IMG/VR virus record: IMGVR_UViG_3300003323_000545
Span: 1-31,258 of that record
Length of the DNA: 31,258 nucleotides
Direction: 5' to 3' (one strand)
Source: a virus
Shown here: positions 12,521 through 19,944 of the stretch, piece by piece
How positions within the stretch are numbered: the first letter of the stretch is position 1
How the letters are laid out: each line of letters begins with the position of its first letter
Position numbers and translations under genes: made by a program
The notes under the pieces: model-generated
Told to the model about the DNA's origin: nothing
The model's input: only the letters and a program-made list of their open reading frames with translations
Database searches by the model: none

Positions 12521-14551
12521 GTGATAAGTGGCATCGTAACAGACGCAGATGGCAATCCGGTAGACGGCAATGGAAACAAACTTACGCCGTCTAATTACGT
12601 GCCTTCACCAGAAATAATGAAGTTGTTTGTCCAGTGTCAGTCTGATTTTCAGGTCAACTGGGCATTACAGAATCGCTCATTCGATGAGTTTGATGGCTAC
12701 TCTCTTTTACAGCGCACCAAGCTAGATCAGCAGACATTCGGTGCATATGTGGGCGCAACCTACGTCTCAGCTCAGAATAAATGGCGCTGGAAGGGTCGTA
12801 AGAACACCGCACGCAATAATGTCATAGGCATCCTTGCGCATGTCATCTCAGGCATGCTCTTCCCGTATGTAGCTGCTTACAACGACGAGAACGAGGAAGA
12901 CAAGATGACCGCATCCGTCATGCGCATTCTCGTCGAGAACCATCTTAAGAAGGCGGACTACGAGATGAAGTTTCTGTACATGATGACATCGGCATTGGTC
13001 AACCCGGCAGTGTTTGTCGAGATCGAGTACATCGAGGCAATGCAGCGTATTAAAACAAAACTTGCCGACGGTACATATAAAGTCGAAGAAGCAGTTGATG
13101 AACTTCTTTCAGGAATCAATCTAAACATTGTCCCTATCGATCAGATTCTTCTTGGAGATTTCTTCACTAACGATAACCAGAAACAGCCGAATATCATTCG
13201 TCTACGCCGTATTTCGTACGATCAGGCTCGCTCTGAATTTGCCGGTAAGTACATATTCGATGGTAAAGATCAGTTTGATTACGTTACGGCTGGAAAGACC
13301 CGTGTCTTCCTTGCTGGCAATTCTAACCAAACGTTGTACGACATCGACTGGACGGAAGGCGACAGAAACATGGTTCAGGTGGCAACATTCTACTACCGTC
13401 CTGAAGACTTAGAGGTTACTTTTGTTGGTGGTGTGTATATGGGATCACAAGATGATGTCTACAACTCCAATCCTTTTAAACATCGCCGCATGTCCATGAT
13501 TGGAAACGAGTGGAAGTCCATTCCGATCTATCCCTTTGCTAAATCAGGCTTTGAACCCCTCGATCCTCAGGGACGTTTTGCATATTACAAATCCGCTTGT
13601 TTTAAGCAGTTCTGGGACGCGATGGGCGATGACAAAGCATTCCAGCTTGCCTTTGATGGTATGTCCCTCGATGTTATGAAGCCGGTATTCCTTTCAGGTG
13701 TAGCGAAGATTGATTCTACTGTCATGGTGCCTGGAGCAACTATTGGTATGCCGCAAGGGGCATCTGTCACTCCGTACCAGCTCGGTCCCAATCTGGCCGC
13801 AGCGTTGAACATGATGCGTACAAACCAAGAAGACATGTCTTTCTCCACTCAAGATCAGCTTCAGTCTGGCATTGCACAGAAGGGTGTTACAGCAACGGCA
13901 GCGCTCAAAGCAGAGCAAAACGCAAAGGTTATCCTGTCCGTTTTTGGTGTGATGATCGCAGACCTTGTGAGGCAGATCGGTGATCTCACAGTAGACGAGA
14001 TAATCATGCACACAACAGTTGGAGAGGTTGATGCAACCGTACCGAATGCATTGAACATGAAGTACAAGCAGATTCTTGCTCGCGGTAAAGATGGCGGTAA
14101 AGACATCACAAACAAGATCGAGTTCTCCAGCGATCTCATGGGAAACAACATGTCTAAAGAAGATTTGAACGCTATGGAATGGGATATGTTCTTCAAATCT
14201 GGTGGCATGGATGCAAGCATGCGTCACTATAAAGTGAATCCGTACAAGTTCGCACGTCACCAGTTCTCTATCTATATCGATCCTGACATGATCGTTTCCC
14301 GCTCTATGGGAACAGATCAGCTCAAGAAAGAGCGCGCTTTCAACATTCTGACTGACCCTCGCGTTGCTCCGTATGTAAACCAGGAACGTGTCATCGATAA
14401 GTTTGTCCTTGAAGAATACTCCGATGGTGATCCTGACGAGTTTAAAAACACTCCTCAGCAGACCCAAGACATGTTGAATCAGGTCATGGCGAGCGGAGGA
14501 ATGCAGCAGAGGCCTGATGTCGGTCAGCCTCAATTACAAGCAGTGCAATAG
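12521..14551 (+). CDS. Portal protein
   Basis: A 676-residue portal, the dodecameric ring through which DNA enters and leaves the head. It is placed by position after the terminase, by length, and by sequence features: aromatic and basic N-terminal region (KWRWKGRKNTARNN), long central domain, GVTATAALKAEQNAKVILSVFG helical stem, and a glutamine-rich C-terminus as in podovirus portals. I start it at GTG 12521 because the frame opens only at 12518. The ATG at 12501, with AGAGGA before it, belongs to another frame that stops after seven codons. N-terminal DADGNPVDGNGN recalls repeats in the protein at 23453. Confidence 0.8.
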   Translation: MISGIVTDADGNPVDGNGNKLTPSNYVPSPEIMKLFVQCQSDFQVNWALQNRSFDEFDGYSLLQRTKLDQQTFGAYVGATYVSAQNKWRWKGRKNTARNNVIGILAHVISGMLFPYVAAYNDENEEDKMTASVMRILVENHLKKADYEMKFLYMMTSALVNPAVFVEIEYIEAMQRIKTKLADGTYKVEEAVDELLSGINLNIVPIDQILLGDFFTNDNQKQPNIIRLRRISYDQARSEFAGKYIFDGKDQFDYVTAGKTRVFLAGNSNQTLYDIDWTEGDRNMVQVATFYYRPEDLEVTFVGGVYMGSQDDVYNSNPFKHRRMSMIGNEWKSIPIYPFAKSGFEPLDPQGRFAYYKSACFKQFWDAMGDDKAFQLAFDGMSLDVMKPVFLSGVAKIDSTVMVPGATIGMPQGASVTPYQLGPNLAAALNMMRTNQEDMSFSTQDQLQSGIAQKGVTATAALKAEQNAKVILSVFGVMIADLVRQIGDLTVDEIIMHTTVGEVDATVPNALNMKYKQILARGKDGGKDITNKIEFSSDLMGNNMSKEDLNAMEWDMFFKSGGMDASMRHYKVNPYKFARHQFSIYIDPDMIVSRSMGTDQLKKERAFNILTDPRVAPYVNQERVIDKFVLEEYSDGDPDEFKNTPQQTQDMLNQVMASGGMQQRPDVGQPQLQAVQ

Positions 14552-14554
14552 GAT

Positions 14555-14689
14555 ATGCCGTTAGCAAAAGGTAAATCTAAAAAAGTCATTAGCAAGAATA
14601 TCGCTACTGAGATGCGCGCAGGTCGGCCACAGAAACAGGCTATTGCGATAGCTTTCTCTAAAGCGGGTAAATCAAAAAAGAAGAAATAA
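14555..14689 (+). CDS. Small basic protein, DUF6496-like
   Basis: A 44-residue protein ([20 protein letters not shown]...) with about one third Lys/Arg and the [16 protein letters not shown] core seen in small head-region phage proteins (DUF6496 type, as I recall). Probably binds DNA or acidic virion surfaces. It starts three bases after the portal stop. Confidence 0.65.
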   Translation: MPLAKGKSKKVISKNIATEMRAGRPQKQAIAIAFSKAGKSKKKK

Positions 14690-14690
14690 T

Positions 14691-14828
14691 ATGGCAAAAG
14701 AAACAAAAGCAAGTTTGAAGAACAGCAAGCCGAAGCAAGGGATGACCCTCCATAAATGGATTGCGACTGGTGGTGACCCGAAGAAGCGTCAGAACTGTGC
14801 GCCTAACGCAGTAGCGAACAAGAAGTAA
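14691..14828 (+). CDS. Small basic protein
   Basis: A 45-residue lysine-rich protein containing MTLHKWIATGGDPKKRQNC, of a type common next to head genes in phages. It begins one base after the preceding TAA and ends two bases before the next ATG. Function unknown. Confidence 0.6.
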   Translation: MAKETKASLKNSKPKQGMTLHKWIATGGDPKKRQNCAPNAVANKK

Positions 14829-14830
14829 CT

Positions 14831-15094
14831 ATGTACTCTTGGGTAGTAAACAAAACTAAATACGACCGTGCTTTAGCAATGGCTAAAGGAGGTGATGAAG
14901 AAGCTGTAAAGCAGGCTTATATTTCTTTAGGAGGTTTGGTGGCTAATACGGAAAAGACATTTGTTGGCGACACGCTTACTAACATTGACGTTCCTCCTAT
15001 AGAGGACCTAGGAACATTGGAGGTTCAAATTGAAGAGCCGACAGTAGTTAAGAAGCGCGGCCGTCCTGCCAAAAATGCAAAATCTACTAGCTAG
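14831..15094 (+). CDS. Hypothetical protein with AT-hook-like tail
   Basis: An 87-residue protein. The C-terminus KKRGRPAKNAK contains the GRP core of an AT-hook, a minor-groove DNA binder. The N-terminal part is helical (YDRALAMAKGGDEEAVKQAYISLGG). Possibly a head-associated DNA-binding protein. It overlaps the next gene by 20 bases. Confidence 0.55.
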   Translation: MYSWVVNKTKYDRALAMAKGGDEEAVKQAYISLGGLVANTEKTFVGDTLTNIDVPPIEDLGTLEVQIEEPTVVKKRGRPAKNAKSTS

Positions 15095-15461
15095 GCTCTG
15101 TATAAAACTTCTCCGAAGTAAGAAACTTAAAGGAGAGAATAAAACCCTTATTTTAAACGCTCTTTTAGACAATATTGGAGCTTTGCCAATCAAGAAAATC
15201 ATCACTTTCGATGTTGAGGGGGCGATGCTCATAAACGGTAAACGATTGGAGATTGAACAAGCAATCAGCCTCAAACAGAGTGCTCAAGCGTTCAGGGATA
15301 ATACATTTCGTAAACTCGTTGAAGAACAGATCGCCTACATGGCGGTGGAATATGCAATCCATAACGGACTCTCACCAGAAACGATCATGTTCTCAAAGGT
15401 AGCTTTTTGGATTCAAGAAGAAGTCAAAAAGTTACACACATTAGTGGCTTCTGAACAGTAA
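15075..15461 (+). CDS. Hypothetical protein
   Basis: A 128-residue, mostly helical protein of no recognised family, between the portal and the scaffold. Its first 22 residues are very basic. Its 3' end (15430 on) contains the third copy of the promoter-like element, so the LHTL near its C-terminus doubles as a DNA signal. Confidence 0.55.
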   Translation: MQNLLARLCIKLLRSKKLKGENKTLILNALLDNIGALPIKKIITFDVEGAMLINGKRLEIEQAISLKQSAQAFRDNTFRKLVEEQIAYMAVEYAIHNGLSPETIMFSKVAFWIQEEVKKLHTLVASEQ

Positions 15462-15471
15462 TATTTATACT
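15430..15471 (+). promoter_or_regulatory. Late-promoter-like element, copy 3 (scaffold/capsid)
   Basis: AGTTACACACATT at 15430-15442 inside the end of a gene, with TATACT 36 bases from its first base (15466-15471). An ATG at 15480 follows by 8 bases but opens only nine codons. The scaffold starts at 15542, so this copy would give a 60-base leader that includes the small CGCTG/CAGCG hairpin at 15518-15534. Confidence 0.6.
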
Positions 15472-15541
15472 TATTACATATGGTAGCGGACGCCAAAAGT
15501 TCCGTTTAATCACGCAACGCTGGCTATAACAGCGAAACAAT

Positions 15542-16156
15542 ATGGACGAAACAAAGGAAGACATCGTAGTAGACGCAACCTCAACTTCCGAGGCTGCAGA
15601 GGTGGAGACAACTGTCGAAACCGAACAAGACCCTTTAAAAACAGAACTTGAGAAAATTAAGTCGAAAGGGGAAGGCAGGACGGAACTAGAAAAGCTTCGC
15701 TATAAAAAGCAGCAGCTTGAGAAGCGTGAGAAAGAGCTTCTGGGTGACGATTCTGAGCCTATTTCTGAAGAGGATGACGATAGCGCACCAGTAACAGTCG
15801 GCATGCTGAAGAAAATTCAGGCGCAGACTGCCGCAAAGACCGCACTGCAGATGACGGATGAAATCCCGAACGAAGTAGAGCGCGAACTCGTCAAGTACCA
15901 TCTCCAGAATACTATTCGCTCAACCGGCAATCCGTCGGAAGATGTGAACCTTGCACGAGCCATTGTGAATGCTGCTAAAAACAAGCAGGTACTCGAAATG
16001 GTTACCAGTAAGCCTACGGCCAAATCTGCATCATCTGCCTCGTCAGCAAACGCGAAAGTTGAAGAAAAACCAACCCTCACAACTGAGGAAATGGAGTTCA
16101 AACGAGCTTTTGGATTGAGCGACGAACAGATACTCAAGTCACGACCTAAAGAATAG
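15542..16156 (+). CDS. Probable head scaffolding protein
   Basis: A 204-residue acidic protein with an N-terminal disordered acidic region, a coiled coil (about residues 30-70: LKTELEKIKSKGEGRTELEKLRYKKQQLEKREKELL in pieces) and an alanine/serine-rich linker before the helical C-terminus (TLTTEEMEFKRAFGLSDEQIL). This composition, and its position just before the decoration and capsid genes, fit a scaffold that guides head assembly and leaves before packaging. No sequence-level family match is claimed. Confidence 0.65.
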   Translation: MDETKEDIVVDATSTSEAAEVETTVETEQDPLKTELEKIKSKGEGRTELEKLRYKKQQLEKREKELLGDDSEPISEEDDDSAPVTVGMLKKIQAQTAAKTALQMTDEIPNEVERELVKYHLQNTIRSTGNPSEDVNLARAIVNAAKNKQVLEMVTSKPTAKSASSASSANAKVEEKPTLTTEEMEFKRAFGLSDEQILKSRPKE

Positions 16157-16177
16157 GTCCTCTGTCAAAAAAGAGTC

Positions 16178-16199
16178 TTGTAATTAATCCTAATTACAA
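16178..16199 (+). repeat. Perfect 9-base inverted repeat before the decoration gene
   Basis: TTGTAATTA-ATCC-TAATTACAA: a nine-pair AT-rich stem with a four-base loop, ending five bases before the ATG at 16205. It would occupy the normal ribosome-site position. It may act as a translation or operator signal. Confidence 0.6.
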
Positions 16200-16204
16200 A
16201 ACTC

Positions 16205-16687
16205 ATGGCTCTTACTCAGAACAACATCACAATCCTGAGCGAACTCGATCCGCGCTTTTCAGCTACGCCGATCGTCGCTTCAGGTGGTGCTACCACGATC
16301 GTTCGCGGCAACCCGACCAAGGCTGGCTCTGCTGGCGCAGTCGCAACTATGGTTGACGGCGACGGTACGACCTCTCAGGTATTTACTGGTATTGCTAAGT
16401 CTGACTCTACGGACACCGCAGCAGCAGCAGGTAACGTTACCATCTGGCTCCCGCTTCCTGGTTACATGTATGCCTCGAAGGCAAAGTCCGCAACGGCCGC
16501 AGACACGCAGGCTGAAATTGACGCGCTCTTTTACAAGCGTGTTGTTTTCGATCTTACCTCGTCTCTTTGGACGATCGATACCGCAGCAGCTTCTGCTTCT
16601 ACCAACTGTGTCGTCATTGTCGGTGGCGATTACCGCACCTCGACCATCTACTTCATGTACGGAGTATCTGGCTCGTTGATCTCTTAA
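16205..16687 (+). CDS. Probable head decoration/stabilisation protein
   Basis: A 160-residue alanine-, threonine- and glycine-rich beta protein directly upstream of the major capsid protein, the usual place for head decoration proteins (lambda gpD, HK97-type cement). The pattern of alternating hydrophobic and small residues and the absence of charged helices fit a beta-sandwich. GC-rich codons resemble those of the capsid gene. Assignment is by position and composition. Confidence 0.55.
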   Translation: MALTQNNITILSELDPRFSATPIVASGGATTIVRGNPTKAGSAGAVATMVDGDGTTSQVFTGIAKSDSTDTAAAAGNVTIWLPLPGYMYASKAKSATAADTQAEIDALFYKRVVFDLTSSLWTIDTAAASASTNCVVIVGGDYRTSTIYFMYGVSGSLIS

Positions 16688-16705
16688 TCCTAACCCTTAA
16701 TTCCT

Positions 16706-17644
16706 ATGGATAATAACTCAGGTCCGAGTCTGATTCTTGTAAAGACGGCACTCGACAAACTCTTCGACGAAGCAACCATTGAAATGGCAGTCGTCGGCAA
16801 GGCCCGCGCAACCGATGCGATGGTCTTCACCCAGGACACGGCTACTAACGCAGCTGTAGTTAGCTCGGTTATCGGTGGCGGCGGCTACTTCGGCCAGACC
16901 ACTGACGATGTTGCTCCGACAAACGAAGCAACCGTTGCAGCAGCGGCTCCGCTTACCAGCTTGGTCATTCAGTTCAAGAAGAACATGCCGATCTCGCGCA
17001 CGTTCATGGCTGACCAGCAGCTCTCCGCAGTGTCCAAGGCAGTTCGCCAGCAGGCACTTACCTGGGGCGCAACGCAGGATCGCAACGCGTTCAGCATCTA
17101 CGGTAACGGCTTCACGGCTGGCACCAACACGACGACGGTTGACGGCGTAGCCCTCTTCTCGAACTCGCACATCAACCAGAACGGCGACACGGTTGACAAC
17201 CTTGAGACCGGCGCCCTTACAGACCCGAACCTCAACATCGTCATCAACAGCCTCCGCACGCAGCTTTCCCAGACTGGCGTTGTCCTTGGCTACGAGCCGA
17301 AGTTCCTCCTTACGCCGTCCATCCTTCACCAGACGGGCATGAGCGTTGCTAAGTCGGTTCTCCGCGCAGGTACTGGTAACAACGACCTCAACTACTTCTC
17401 GGAAATGTACCCGGGTATGAAGGTGGTCTACTCGCCGTTCCTGGACTCGTTCTCGACGACTGCATACTTCGTTGGTTCCCAGACGCATGGCGTGTCCCGC
17501 TTCGAGCGCGAGGCGTTCTTCACGGACCTCGTTGACTGGAAGTTCTCGATCAATGACCAGTACATGTACAAGATGCGCGCACGCGAAGTCGTTGCAGCTA
17601 TCGAATACTCGGGTCTCGTCGGTTCCCAGGGTACGACAGCGTAG
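16706..17644 (+). CDS. Major capsid protein (HK97 fold)
   Basis: A 312-residue protein that fits the HK97-fold major capsid family, of the type related to Mu-like head subunits. Key stretches are FKKNMPISRTFMADQQ near residues 92-107, GVALFSNSHI near 146-155 (as in LFSxxHp motifs), and GYEPKFLLTPSILHQTG near 194-210. Third codon positions are strongly C/G-ended compared with neighbours, as expected for the most abundant virion protein. That bias also opens a 313-codon antisense frame, which I reject. The preceding gene lacks a hairpin separator and is probably cotranslated at high level. Confidence 0.85.
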   Translation: MDNNSGPSLILVKTALDKLFDEATIEMAVVGKARATDAMVFTQDTATNAAVVSSVIGGGGYFGQTTDDVAPTNEATVAAAAPLTSLVIQFKKNMPISRTFMADQQLSAVSKAVRQQALTWGATQDRNAFSIYGNGFTAGTNTTTVDGVALFSNSHINQNGDTVDNLETGALTDPNLNIVINSLRTQLSQTGVVLGYEPKFLLTPSILHQTGMSVAKSVLRAGTGNNDLNYFSEMYPGMKVVYSPFLDSFSTTAYFVGSQTHGVSRFEREAFFTDLVDWKFSINDQYMYKMRAREVVAAIEYSGLVGSQGTTA

Positions 17645-17648
17645 TCCT

Positions 17649-17676
17649 CTGTTGGTCAATTATTACTAATCAACAG
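17649..17676 (+). repeat. Inverted repeat after the capsid gene
   Basis: CTGTTGGT pairs with ATCAACAG over eight positions including one G-U, with a 12-base loop. No T-run follows, so it is more likely an mRNA end-protecting or processing hairpin than a terminator. It ends five bases before the next ATG at 17682. Confidence 0.5.
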
Positions 17677-17681
17677 AAAAT

Positions 17682-18359
17682 ATGGCTCAGCAAAACGCTA
17701 AAATGACGAACTATAACGGTGTGCAGTTCAATGGCATCACCGAGTCCGTCAACTCTGTCACGATCACTGTTCTCCAGGCAGATTCGAATGGCGACATTCT
17801 TGTCTGTTCTGGCACGACTGTTCCGACAGATGGAAGCTCTGGGTACTCGAAAGGTTCCACGTTCCTGAAGACTGATGTAGCAACCGGAACTTCTGGCCGC
17901 TACGACAACATCGGAACGAGCACTTCGTCTGTATTCGTTGCCTCAAACGACAATACTTCATCCCTTCAGCGCCTCTCGACGCAGGTATCGGTATCGTCAG
18001 CTGACATCTTGGCACTAAATGCTACTCCGAAGACACTTGTCGCTGCTCCTGGAGCAGGAAAGGTAATCGTGGTTCGTGGCATCACGCTCAAGATGGTCAC
18101 TACCGCAACCGCATATGCGAACGGTGGAGCACTTGAGTTCCGCTACACGGACGGTTCTGGTGCAAAGGTAACGGCTGATATTGCCGCCGCTGTTGTGACG
18201 GCAGGTGCCGGTACTTCCTACACCTCTGTGGCTGGCGTTACGACGTCCCTTACGAACGTAGCGAATGCTGCGATTGTCATGGACAACGCGACTGCCGCCT
18301 TCATCACAGGTACGGGTACCGCAGTGGTCACCGTCGACTACGAGATCATTACCCCGTAA
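17682..18359 (+). CDS. Virion structural protein, beta-rich
   Basis: A 225-residue protein, rich in threonine, alanine, valine and glycine with few charges, following the capsid gene. The ADILALNATPKTLVAAPGAGKVIVVRGITLKM region in pieces resembles a beta-domain found in head fibre or decoration proteins. The N-terminal 90 residues form a second domain. Probably an outer head protein; no specific family is claimed. Confidence 0.55.
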   Translation: MAQQNAKMTNYNGVQFNGITESVNSVTITVLQADSNGDILVCSGTTVPTDGSSGYSKGSTFLKTDVATGTSGRYDNIGTSTSSVFVASNDNTSSLQRLSTQVSVSSADILALNATPKTLVAAPGAGKVIVVRGITLKMVTTATAYANGGALEFRYTDGSGAKVTADIAAAVVTAGAGTSYTSVAGVTTSLTNVANAAIVMDNATAAFITGTGTAVVTVDYEIITP

Positions 18360-18403
18360 TGTCCCTCCTCAGGCCCTTCTGGGGCTTGAGATAAGGACAT
18401 TAC
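18356..18403 (+). repeat. Nested hairpin at the end of the structural gene
   Basis: GTAATGTCC (18356-18364) pairs perfectly with GGACATTAC (18395-18403). Inside it CTCAGGCCC (18368-18376) pairs with GGGCTTGAG (18382-18390) through one G-U. The TAA stop of the previous gene lies in the first arm. It is not followed by a T-run. It is a strong RNA structure between two virion genes and a candidate mRNA-stability element. Confidence 0.7.
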
Positions 18404-18424
18404 TTATCAGATAACAAAAATCAT

Positions 18425-18724
18425 ATGGCAGGATACTCATCACTCGAAAGCGTTCGTCAGTATGGACTCAACAAAAATATTTCAGCAAGCGGACTTGTCG
18501 CTACTGGAACAGGTACGGTGCAGGCTATCATCGTTGCTTCGCACACAAACGGAACGATCAAACTTTGGGACAACACCGCAGGATCGGGAACCGTTCTCGT
18601 GAATACCTATACCTACGCTACTGGTTCACAAACGATTCCTCTCTGGGGGGCAAAGTTCCTCACTGGCCTCTACGCGGATATGAATAGCACGACGCAGGAT
18701 ATAACGATCATCTACAACGTATAA
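18425..18724 (+). CDS. Small virion structural protein
   Basis: A 99-residue protein with an alternating pattern ending in TTQDITIIYNV and the IKLWDNTAGSGTVL stretch typical of a small beta-sandwich. Its shape and place suggest a head or head-tail decoration protein. The last base of its stop begins the next gene (TAATG). Confidence 0.5.
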   Translation: MAGYSSLESVRQYGLNKNISASGLVATGTGTVQAIIVASHTNGTIKLWDNTAGSGTVLVNTYTYATGSQTIPLWGAKFLTGLYADMNSTTQDITIIYNV

Positions 18725-19944
18725 TGGCAAACCTCCATACAGTCGCAAATCTTAAAGACAGTGTTGCTGGAATCCTATCAGGGATTGATATTAACAATGT
18801 AGACAATCTGTATGGAGCGTTTGAGCGTGCAGCGCGAGTGACGTGTCAGAAGGCTGACATCCCCGAAGCATCGGGACTACAAAATATCACTCTTTACAAA
18901 GGAGTGTTTGATTATGCGTGTGATCCGACTGTATTCGGCACTGCAATAACTGACATTCGGCCGCAAGGAATTTCCCGTCCGCCAAATAACTTCGTTTTCA
19001 AAAGAGATGCGGATGATTTTGACAGGACCAAGAACTTTATTGCAAACGGTACGATGGCGACATTTGCCTATGCAAATGGTGTACCGATCATACGAATTGC
19101 ATCGTCAAACCCACAGTACCAGTCTGTGATTGATTCAATGACCCAAGTAGGAAATTGGGTTGCTGGTGGTTCTGCGTCAGGCCTTGTGCAGGATCGAGCG
19201 GTGTTCTATCAGTCTCCTGCATCCCTTCGCTTCACTTTGACTGGAGCTTCTTCAGGAACGCTTACAGAGACTCTTACAAGCGCTACCGATCTATCTTCCT
19301 ACCAGGGCGTTGGAGTAGCATTTCTTGCCATCGACATCACTGGCACTGCATCTGATCTTACCTCTATTCAGCTTAAACTCGGTTCTGATAGCGGCAACTA
19401 CACTTCTCTCACTAAAACTCAAGGATTTCTCGGAGCGTGGACATCGGGAAACTGGCTTTTGGTAGCTTTTGATTTCGCATTGGGAAATGATACTGGTACA
19501 CCGAACTGGTCTTCGATTGCATATGTACAACTCACATTCAATCATTCGGGAACTCTCACTAATTTCCGTGTGGGTGACCTTTTTATATCTCAACCAAGCC
19601 CGGCTCAGATATTGTTTCAGTCTGCCGCAATATTCGTTCCGAGTGCTTCTTCCACTGCTTCTGAGTCCATAACTGCAGATACGGACACAATTGTTTTGAA
19701 CAATCCGGCTTACTCGATCTACGAATATGAATCCGCTCTGTCCGTCCTCCAGCAGACAGGGGCTGGTTCCTCTGATTCTTCCTATATCCGCATCGACAAA
19801 ATACTAAACGGGACCCTGAACACGGATGACCATGGACTTTATGGATTCTTTCGAGGTGATAACCCAAGTCAAGAGTTGCGTTCAAGCGGATCGTATTACG
19901 ACTCTGGTTATCCAGATTATGGAGATTATTGCAACAACAATTAA
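18724..19944 (+). CDS. Virion protein with beta-jelly-roll-like middle
   Basis: A 406-residue protein. The helical N-terminus (about 1-70) resembles head-tail connector adaptor proteins. The central part (about 140-290: RAVFYQSPASLRFTLTG..., SYQGVGVAFLAIDITG, QLKLGSDSGNYTSL) reads like a carbohydrate-binding or jelly-roll domain. The last 30 residues are tyrosine-, glycine- and asparagine-rich. It sits between head proteins and the nozzle-like protein, so it may be a head-tail adaptor carrying a surface domain. Function is inferred from position. Confidence 0.5.
   Translation: MANLHTVANLKDSVAGILSGIDINNVDNLYGAFERAARVTCQKADIPEASGLQNITLYKGVFDYACDPTVFGTAITDIRPQGISRPPNNFVFKRDADDFDRTKNFIANGTMATFAYANGVPIIRIASSNPQYQSVIDSMTQVGNWVAGGSASGLVQDRAVFYQSPASLRFTLTGASSGTLTETLTSATDLSSYQGVGVAFLAIDITGTASDLTSIQLKLGSDSGNYTSLTKTQGFLGAWTSGNWLLVAFDFALGNDTGTPNWSSIAYVQLTFNHSGTLTNFRVGDLFISQPSPAQILFQSAAIFVPSASSTASESITADTDTIVLNNPAYSIYEYESALSVLQQTGAGSSDSSYIRIDKILNGTLNTDDHGLYGFFRGDNPSQELRSSGSYYDSGYPDYGDYCNNN

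Noticed and set aside
13694-14533. Long minus-strand frame of 279 codons opposite the portal
   Set aside because: Shadow of the portal gene; rich in Cys and His as frames opposite real genes often are, with no ribosome site.
16718-17659. A 313-codon open frame on the minus strand opposite the capsid gene
   Set aside because: It exactly shadows the capsid gene, arises from C/G-ended codons, and shows no protein-like composition or independent signals.
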